A DNA stretch of 64,000 nt from Metallyticus violacea (Eukaryota > Arthropoda > Insecta > Mantodea > Metallyticidae), in assembly GCA_030762175.1 (NCBI GenBank), contig CM060843.1, forward strand, positions 119,900,869 through 119,964,868, given 5' to 3'. The translations under genes and the position numbers were made by a program. Every line of letters starts with the position of its first letter. Within the stretch, counting starts at the first letter, position 1. The notes under the pieces are model-generated. The model saw nothing but the letters and a program-made list of their open reading frames with translations. It did not search any database and was not told where the DNA came from. Positions 56,042 through 64,000 of the stretch are shown piece by piece.

Positions 56042-56265
56042 TCTTCTTCTATTTGATTTAAGATGAAGACTGAGGTTCATATTGTGGGCCTCGATTAGCA
56101 GCGGTTTGCGGCAGCATAAACCTGGGGTGTGCAATGCTACTACTGAATATAGATTGCAAGTTTTTAAGAGTCTTAATAACTGGAATGGACACTCGAACGT
56201 GAGTGGATAATCGTATACAATAGAGAGAAAGAGCATTTAACAACGCACTTAATTGAATAAACATA

Positions 56266-57040
56266 CGAGGGTAAGTTCATAAGTTTCCGGCCTAACCATT
56301 TTCTATGATAAATATAAAACCATGTTCCACTTTTCAATATAGTTAACCTTTATTGCAATGCACTTCTCACATCTTTGAATTAACATTTCAATCCCCTTCC
56401 CCAAAATGGCCAGAAGTCTTGTCTGCAAAATGGGCATCATTTCTTCGTCTCACTTAAATTTCCTTCCTCAAAGGTCCTTGAGTTTTGAGAAGAGGAAAAA
56501 GTCACTGGAAGCTAATTTGGGCTGTAGGGTGGATGGTCGATCTTCTTGAAGCCACATTTCTTCACAACTTCCTTTTCAACAAGAGCTGTGTGCACAGGCG
56601 CATTGTCGTGAAGAAGGCGCACATTACCACTCAACTTTCCTCGCCTTTTCTCTTTGATGGAAGCACGTAGTCTGTGCAGTAGGCCAGCATAGTACTCTCT
56701 ATTTACTGTGGTGTTCCTCTCCTTGAAGTCAATGAAGAGTAAGTACTTCCTCACAGTCCCAAAAGATTGTGACCATAATCTTGTTGGTTGACACAGTGAC
56801 CTTGGTCTTTAGAGTCGGTGCTTCGCTAGGTTTCCATTGATTCTCTTTTGAACAATGGATCATAGTAGAGGACTATAGTTTCATCTCTTGTTACAATGGT
56901 TTGCAGATGGTTTTCTCTCGTTGCCACAGCAGAGCTCCAAAAATGCCTGACAACAGATGACTCGTTGCTGCTTTTGGACTGAGGAAAGAAGTGTAGGCAC
57001 CCATATTGCCTCATGTTTGATTGTTCTTGAATAATTCAAA
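56266..57040 (-). mobile_element. mariner element, 5'-truncated
   Basis: Minus strand: IVTRDETIVLYYDPLFKRES near 56880 (first catalytic Asp), FIDFKERNTTVNREYYAGLL near 56720, VRLLHDNAPVHTALVEKEVV near 56600 (second Asp), HPPYSPN at 56530, then after a one-base shift KLASSDFFLFSKLKDL (third Asp of the D34D set). All three catalytic Asp are present, though in different frames. The inner end is a mariner-like terminus CGAGGGTAAGTTCATAAGTT after a TA. No matching inverted repeat was found on the far side, and the N-terminal DNA-binding part is lacking. Confidence 0.8.
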
Positions 57041-57779
57041 AGACTGATTATATTCCACAAAGACAAAACGAAATAAAGCAACCACTGAATACACAACCGC
57101 TGACTACTAACGAAACGACCGTTTATCGCTGCTGGAGAGTGTCTGCATGAGAACATTGCTACTTCAAATGTAATATTGTTTGAATGGAAATAGCTACACG
57201 TTTTCCTATATTGTGTTGTCATTAATATATTAGCATTATCTAATAATATTTTAAAATATATATTTAACTTTGTAGCGCAACAACAATCAGTAGTATAAAA
57301 TTAGAGGCAAATTTTCCTGGTAATGCACAAGACGAGAGATGACGTTTCAGTGGGACCTGTACATAATGACTCTGATGGGCAAGAGGCTCCGCTTAATGCT
57401 TCCACTCACCTCCTCCGGTCAAAATGTGCCGTGACACGTGGCAATAATCACAAATTCCCTCATTAAAAGTTCCTTACAGACTTTGCTGCTGTTTTACGCA
57501 AACTTATTAGGCGATACTTATAGAAAATTAAACGATGAAATGTTTTCTTTGGGGGAGAGCAAATCAACAACTTTCTAGAGAAGCCACCCCTGGCGTCAAT
57601 AATGAGAATGTATATACGGTTTCATGTGACAAACTTATAGATTGGTATAAGGACAGTTGCGGTTCTAATATGCAGTTTTATTTTAATCATCTTTTTCTGT
57701 ATTTATTATCTTGATATTCACATTTTTCTTGCAATAATGCATCTTTCTTTTGTCCATGGTCGGTTATAATTAACACACA

Positions 57780-57838
<59 letters not shown>

Positions 57839-58172
57839 GGCCCTTAAAGCCTCGCCTTTAAAATAACAATAGGGAGATTAAGGTATTATTTATCTTTCTC
57901 GAATTTGTAACAGACCCGCTACACCGCCAACAGGTTCGTCACACTCGTAGTATAAAACAAATTCAACGTCAGCATGACTTTAAATTAATAAATGACGAAT
58001 ATCATTCTTTTTCAGAATGAAACTAAAAATTGCGGGTCCCCCAGTGGTCAAGGTCGTTATCTTTCCTTTTCAGTAAGAGACATTTGTTTTTTACCACTGA
58101 ATTTATGATAACACGTTAAAGATAAGCCAGATTATCAACCAACTGTAGTTTGTTGCGTGATATATCTTTCTG
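57041..58172. other. Unassigned, with (AAT)n at 57780-57836
   Basis: About nineteen AAT units with one interruption; otherwise no recognised element. A CAGTGGTCAAGGTCGTTA scrap near 58040 faintly resembles a SINE-B head. Confidence 0.4.
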
Positions 58173-59215
58173 AGCCGTTTCACAAAAGCATGATCTAATA
58201 CATACAAGTGTATTAGTGCAGGTTCTTGTAAAGTATGGTCTTGTAATTTTATATTTCACGAAAGAAATGCTACACTGGTAAAGTACTAGTAAAACGTTAC
58301 GAGTGACGTCATATGAGCAAGATGGATGAACAGCTTTGCCATACGTTGAATTAGGTTATATTCACTCTTAGAGGTTTTTAATGCACCGAGCAGGATCATT
58401 GTCATTTCTGCAAAATGGGTCTTGTTTTTTCTCAGACATAATGATAATTTAAATACTATATTATGTATTTGTCAATATTCATTCATAATAATCCACTTTG
58501 AGACGACGGTCCCATAAGGCTACATTTAGGAGCATCAATTTCAGTCTTCGAGAGATGGCACAAGAATCGCGCTGCTGATTGCTCTCGGTCATTCATTTTA
58601 TTAGTCCATTTGATCATTTGTATATATTTATTTATATATCTTGACATATACATTCTCATATGGGAAAAAACTGGGAAAATTGTGCCAAAAGAGAATGAAA
58701 AGAACCTTAAAAAATGAAGAACGAAAAGAAATTATTTTCGTTGCCAGTACCAAGAGCCTTAAAATACATTAACTAAGATGCTGGCCTGAAATATGCATTT
58801 GGAACAGGAAACATTAATACCAGTGATAAGCCATACTTTATTTGACTTAACCTAACATATCATTATACACAAATACTTATTTATTCTTTCTTTATACATA
58901 TTCCTACTCATCATTATCATCACTTTCGTTAATACTTAGCACACTTGGGTCAACTGGCTACCAAAAAGATAATAAATGTTATGCTAATATTTGAAGTTAC
59001 CAATATTTCTACACTTGTAGAGAAATTTATACAATCTACCAGTGCCCGATAATACTAATACTGCTGTGGAACAGAACAACGAAAAATCACTTGTACATTT
59101 GTAAGTATGGAGTAGTAAAGTACAAGTGTAGCAGAAATCTTTGTGGAACAGAATTTTACTAATAACTAGAAGTGATACACTTGTATGTATTAGACCATGC
59201 TTTTGTGAAACAGCT
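58173..59215. mobile_element. MITE with 42-base terminal inverted repeats (PIF/Harbinger-like?)
   Basis: Left end AGCCGTTTCACAAAAGCATG, continuing TCTAATACATACAAGTGTAT, is mirrored at the right end with only a few differences. CTG stands on both sides (58170-58172 and 59216-59218), a three-base target duplication as made by PIF/Harbinger transposases. Inner sub-terminal blocks (TTCTGCTACACTTGTA type) are also partly inverted. About 1.04 kb without an ORF, so non-autonomous. Confidence 0.65.
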
Positions 59216-59218
59216 CTG

Positions 59219-62164
59219 CAAGAAAGAATGAATACTTCACAATCAGTGGCGGCTCGGGCTAAAGGGCAAGTGCCCTCCCTTTAATTTTGAACGATAAATA
59301 CCTTTAAATAATTACTGCAAAAATTGTTAACTCAAAAAAAAAAAAAAGGATTATAGAATTTCATAAATGTAAACCCTGAATGTTTCAGCACCTGCATTGT
59401 AGTATACAAGAAATGCGCGCGATGTAAACGGCTGTTTGCTCTTTCGCGTCAATAACTTATGAGGAATATAAGCTATTCCACTATAAAAGCAACTCAACTA
59501 ACGTGTCTTTAAAATAACATTATGCTTTAAAAAGAACCAGCATGATCATAAATAAGAGTAAACCTGCAAAAATAAAAAATGACATTAATTCATTAATTCT
59601 TGTTTCTGAACAAGAGTACGTAGCGAAACTATTAACAAAGATCTGAAATCGGTCAAAACACTAGGCACGAGTACTGGCCAATAAGTAGACAGACTAGACT
59701 GCGGAACATAAAGGAGAGCGAATGTATTAGGGCCAGTAGAAAAACAGGGAAGGAAAGAAAAATTAAATGGTGGCGTTGTTCAAATTGTTAACGGCATGAA
59801 TTCAACCAGAAGAATGACCGTACTGCCCCAGAAAACAGAGGCCGTAACGTTTTCCTACTCAAAATGTTGTGAAGAAACCCATAAGGGCCATTGCATGGCT
59901 ACTTTTTTAATTCAGGAGCATGGTAATAAACCAAGTTTGCCTTCAGTTAAGTAGAGTTCAGATGAGCATCTCTTGAAAAATATGAGTAAACAGCAGCACT
60001 GACAGTATCCTTTTTGTCATATTTGGACGATCAGTTGTAACTTTTTCCTACGTTTCTTGTACATGCGAAGAGCAAACTAAGAGTTGCCAGCACTCATTGA
60101 AGCCAGGTAGCCACCACCAACACAAAACACACCTCTATCGCCTATGGCTCATGTATCTTTACTTTCAGGAACTCCTTGTACTTCTGGGAAGAGATGTAAG
60201 GATACAACACCAATCACCGTGTCTCTCAAGGGCTTTGCAAAAGTCGTACAGAATCCTCATATCCTGTAGAAGTTTAAACGACCAAGTCACGCGCCTGTCA
60301 TTCTATTCCTACAAATAGACGGCTTCCCACAAACTCAGGAGTTTTATTGAATCTTAAGCCACTATTGACTGCAAAGCTCCGTGTGGTTCCGTTATGTAAG
60401 ATGGAGAACACACTTGTTGCAGGAAAGCCGTGAATCAGGATAACGTGTTAATATGACGACAGCACGAAAAAATTGAACAGCTCTACTTGATGCGCGGAAA
60501 ATGTTCCCACTTGATGAGAGAACTAACCACAATGCTCATACTGCCGTTCAGATCTTGAGAATGGGGGTGTCTAAGCGCGCCGTATTTAAATGTCCCAAAT
60601 TCCTTCAGTCCATGCGGAGTCACACTTGAAGTGTAGATAGTAGGTGTTTGACCAGTTGCACTGTAAATTCTTATAGGAACTGCGTTGTCATAGTTGCAAT
60701 CCGAACTTTGGTTTTGTTTCTATGAACACGCAAGATTAATGATTTTTTTTTTTCCTCTACCTCAAGTGGAATGTTCGCTGTAGAAAAGAAACCTTCACGA
60801 GGCAGTCGTCACTTGGAAACAGATTAATGAGGTCGTGGTTCCAAGGTTGTTCAATAAAGAATGTTCGTACTTTTACAGCCATAATTTCTCGCGCTAAAAT
60901 TGACTTTAGAATAATAGAATAAGAGTTTTCGTGATATGAGAAAATTAAGTTTGAAACTCGCCTTATCAAGTTTGTGTGTGTGTGTGTCTGTCTGTCTGTC
61001 TGAATTACGCGTATTGTATAGAAAGGACATGATAAATCCTACAAAAAGAAAGTTTTATATTTAACATTACGGTTTGAAAGTGTTGAAAAAATGCATTTTA
61101 ATTGCTTCAATTTTCTAAGTTTTTCTTATCTATAAGTGTTGTCTAAGGACAGAAAACATGGTTTAAGACAAAATTTAAAAGTTTTCTTAAAATGAAAAAA
61201 TTAAATTAAAAATTCTTGTATTCGAGCGTTTGAAACATCAACTACACTTTTCACGAAAGGTCGTGATAAATCGCTCTAAATCTAAGGTAGAACATTATTT
61301 ATTTATTTTCTACTGCAACACAGAATATTTTAAGGTTTAATTTGGCTTTTAATTGTTTTATTTTGAATCTTATAGTAATAACTTCTTGAGCTGGAATCTG
61401 GCGTTCACCTGTATAGTGAGACGTGACAACAAATTTTGTTTGCAGGGCTTTATCTGAAACGGAGGCGAGAAGCCGATAGCGCGAATAACCAATACCTTCC
61501 TTCAAAGGCTGCCGGGTGGAAACTCATTCAGGAACGGGCTTTACGGGGTCGTCACTTTCGTCTCTCAAGTTAATTAATTATAACATCATGCACCCTAGCT
61601 ATTCTTTATGGAATCATCCTCCTGAAGCTGCTCTGCAGTCTCACTCGTTGCAGACAGGGTTACAAACCAGCTCGTGTGCAGTTGCTACATGCCTACCTAG
61701 CTGGGCTTAACCGCATGAAAGGAAAACATCATTAAACACAGTCCGGCAAACACTATCCCCGAGCTACTACAACTGATCACGCTATTTAAAGCACAAGATA
61801 AACAATATGAATTGGGCAGGATAGCTAATGAAATGGGACATGAAGTGATAGGCTCCACCTTACCACTGTCATTATTTACTTATAAATAAAGTAAATATAG
61901 TCGGTCTTTCACAAATTCAACAAATCCAATTCTCTATAAAATGGCTTAAAGTCGTACTTTTATAAACCGCATTTTTTTTCTCCCGTTTAATGGCCGATTC
62001 TTTTCTTTCACGACCAAATTTCTGCTTTTGAGCGCCGCTTAATTATTTAGATTTATTTAAAATCATGTTTTCCCAATTCTCTGAGGTCACTTATTCACCG
62101 GCACCTATAACGCCACCACAGCACGCCATTCAAGAGGAAACTGATTGACGCATAATATCTTTGC
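59219..62164. other. Unassigned CpG-richer DNA
   Basis: Contains a CAGTGGCGGCTCGGG block at 59244 that might be a DNA-transposon end, a (GT)n(CTGT)n run at 60972-61001, and at 61655-61715 a block (GGGTTACAAACCAGCTCGTG) related to the PLE 3' region at 2.77 kb. No gene recognised. Confidence 0.35.
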
Positions 62165-62623
62165 ACTTATCCTCACACGCAGAGAAATTCTCGAGCGGTG
62201 AGAGATCCAGTTCCGGGCAACAGCAAAGAGCGAACTCCTCAGTCCCGAATGGGAGATAACGGAATTGTGGAGATGCATTTGCTCTTCTCTGTTTGCGGGA
62301 GTTTGCGTGGAGGGTGAATGAGGAAGTGTAAGTGTTGTGGACAATTAATGTAATAATGAGTACATAAAAAGTTCTTATGCCTGGAATGTAGCCAGGAGTA
62401 TAACTGCAATAAAAATCTAAGACAACATGTTCCCAAAGTTAGATGTTGTCGCGCCTGTTCTAATACAACACTCCTACGCCTATCACTGTGAAATAAAAAC
62501 AATTGTGTGCAGATTACTCAGTCATAAGGACACGTCATCCCCCGCTGGTGTTCAGCTCTCTCCGCTATCGCTAGGGACTGGAGCTCTCACCGCTCGAGAA
62601 TTTCTCTACGGGTTAGGATAAGT
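62165..62623. mobile_element. 459-base MITE with 49-base terminal inverted repeats
   Basis: Left end ACTTATCCTCACACGCAGAG then AAATTCTCGAGCGGTGAGAG; the right end is the reverse complement with about six differences. Four to six extra bases (GAGAAATTCTCGAG) inside the arm are themselves palindromic. No clear target-site duplication and no ORF of note. Rich in CpG, so probably young. Confidence 0.65.
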
Positions 62624-63274
62624 CTTAAGCCTGTCATAGTCATTTTTGCATATGCATACTAAAGAATACATAAAATGTTTATAATTATATTTCATTTAAT
62701 TCAGAAATTACTTTAACCTTTCCATTTTCTAAATGTACATTAAAACAATTATAAAAGTAACATCATATACGTTCCAGACATAGACATCATTGTTACGTAA
62801 GCTAGTTGACAGTGAGGCGAGAATGGAAAGAGTAGAAAATGATACATTAATTTTAACATTGTGTCTTCGGAAAGAAAAAAGTACAACTTGAGAAGTAATT
62901 GTGGAAAGAAACAAACTCTATAAGATAATATGTATAGTATACCTTTGAAACGCATGATTGAAATATGTTATTTATAAACGAAATAATGTCTTTATGTAGG
63001 CTTATATTATTGAATGGTTTTGCCCCCCCCCCTCACTTACGCAAGGCGTTAATTACGCCCCTGAACATATGCAACAGTTCTTGTCCATGAGTAAATGCTA
63101 TGTACAGCAATAAGTTTGTAATTACAGAGCAATATGGAATTCAAACACAACAGCTTTGTGTTTACCTGACGCTGGAGTGGAATAGGATTACTTCTATTGG
63201 CCAAGTGAACTGTGCCGTATCATAATCACAGGTCACAACTGATATCAATATGAGGAGAGTCGGGTTAATGTCTT
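62624..63274. other. No recognisable feature
   Basis: AT-rich with a run of ten or more C near 63023, next to a CAGGGGCGTAATTAACGCC block (reverse) ending at 63063. Confidence 0.4.
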
Positions 63275-63450
63275 ATAATTTGATATGCATATTGAAACAA
63301 GTCAAAGACCCAGTACATTCTTCCAGCTACCGCTCCGTTAGTCTCCTGTCAACTTTGTCTTTGAGAAACTTTTGCTTACCCGTTTGTTCCCTCTACTAGG
63401 GAACATCCAAGCCATCCCTCCTCACCAATTTGGGTTCCAGTGGTTTGCTG
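63275..63450 (+). mobile_element. Jockey-like LINE RT scrap
   Basis: Reads VKDPVHSSSYRSVSLLSTLS, then with shifts a LLGNIQAIPPHQFGFQ box. This is the same family as the minus-strand relic at 5.2-6.5 kb (SKDPVHASSYSSISLLSTLS). Confidence 0.7.
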
Positions 63451-63479
63451 CGGCTTGCTACAGCCTACGCTCGCCTCCT

Positions 63480-64000
63480 TTTCGTTAATATAAGCTGATA
63501 GGGGCGAGTAAATCACAGTAATGGTGGTCCCAACAGGAGCCCAATTTTAGGTACGGGGCATAGCGACCCAGAGGCACCCGAGCTGCTCCCGCCGATTCAC
63601 GCTCAGCGTGTTTGACTAATTTTTATTTCGCCTCCTTTTTCATTGTATTCGTCCTACTTCCAAACCCGGGGAGGGGCCATTGCAAGAGATGTAAACTTCC
63701 TGTAGGCAATTGGGTACCTCTGTGTGGACCCGGAGAGTTTGACCCTGAGGTGACTATGTTCAAGCCAGGACAGGTCACCTAAGCCGCGGTGGCGCCCAGG
63801 AAGTAGCCTGCCATCGGAGACAGTTGCATTGGTGGAGGATAATATCGCTATGGGGAATGAAAATAATTTCATACAAATGAAAAGAAAAAGAGTGGATGTA
63901 AAAGAAATAACCGAGAAACCTTTTCCTCGTTACTTAGTCATTAGTCGAACGGAAGACTGTCAGTCCTTTAACCGGGTAAACCCGTTTATAATTCAGAAGG
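63480..64000 (+). mobile_element. 5' end of a Jockey-like LINE, running off the window
   Basis: GC-rich leader followed by the start of ORF1 at 63850. Confidence 0.5.
63850..64000 (+). CDS. LINE ORF1 (gag-like), N-terminal 50 codons
   Basis: Starts MGNENNFIQMKRKRVDVKEI and continues EKPFPRYLVISRTEDCQSF and NRVNPFIIQK to the edge. The block FPRYLVIxxxxxxxxFxxVxPFxIxK opens the ORF1 of many arthropod Jockey-type LINEs, whose product binds the element RNA. No stop within the 50 codons. A TGA stands upstream in the same frame, so this ATG is the likely start. Whether the element is intact cannot be seen. Confidence 0.6.
   Translation, partial: MGNENNFIQMKRKRVDVKEITEKPFPRYLVISRTEDCQSFNRVNPFIIQK

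Noticed and set aside
59244..63063. A 3.8 kb DNA transposon between CAGTGGCGGCTCG and the reverse CAGGGGCGTAATT
   Set aside because: Only the first few bases agree, there is no target-site duplication, and a complete MITE lies between; more likely ends of unrelated elements or chance.

Overview
This is eukaryotic, AT-rich, repeat-dense DNA, most likely from an insect. A cockroach-, termite- or stick-insect-like genome would fit the very long introns, the two tRNA-derived SINE families, the many LINE and Penelope-like fragments and the mariner/hAT relics, but the order is inference. There are no operons, bacterial genes, rRNA genes or CRISPR arrays.

Only one host gene is convincing: an orthologue of MEA1 (male-enhanced antigen 1) on the + strand. 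Its three coding exons (15771-15965, 35369-35464, 43789-44085) are all phase 0, have good GT/AG sites and join to a 195-residue protein whose C-terminus matches the MEA1 family. A poly(A) signal lies at 44445. Introns of 19.4 kb and 8.3 kb make about 98% of the gene, and most of the window's mobile elements lie inside them. A short CpG-rich patch at 8.9-9.1 kb is a possible promoter.

Layout: 1-7.9 kb, LINE fragments on both strands, a Penelope-like element (PLE) relic and two SINE-A copies. 8-15.7 kb, microsatellites, LINE tails, a PLE with a GIY-YIG endonuclease domain, hairpins. 15.8-44.1 kb, MEA1. Its intron 1 holds SINEs (one nested), an almost full-length minus-strand LINE with endonuclease, RT and RNase H, a GTF2IRD2-like hAT relic, more LINEs, and two PLEs in opposite orientation flanking a Jockey-like LINE. 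Intron 2 holds a mariner split by a SINE, and a BED/hAT pseudogene split by a SINE plus a young LINE with an undamaged RT frame. 44.9-46.3 kb, three PLE ends, two of them head to head. 46.3-52 kb, a TA-flanked foldback and simple repeats. 52-64 kb, CpG-richer DNA with mariner relics, two MITEs with long terminal inverted repeats and, at the right edge, the 5' end of a Jockey-like LINE.

The most interesting structure is not a protein. At the ends of several diverged PLE copies there is a hammerhead-ribozyme-like motif (CTGANGA, stem II, GAAA, short palindromic stem III). Stems I and II change sequence between copies but stay paired, and every copy has one extra U after the CTGANGA box. Hammerheads are known in Penelope-like elements, so the class is not new; the extra U, the palindromic 6-8 base stem III and the number of diverged copies deserve checking.
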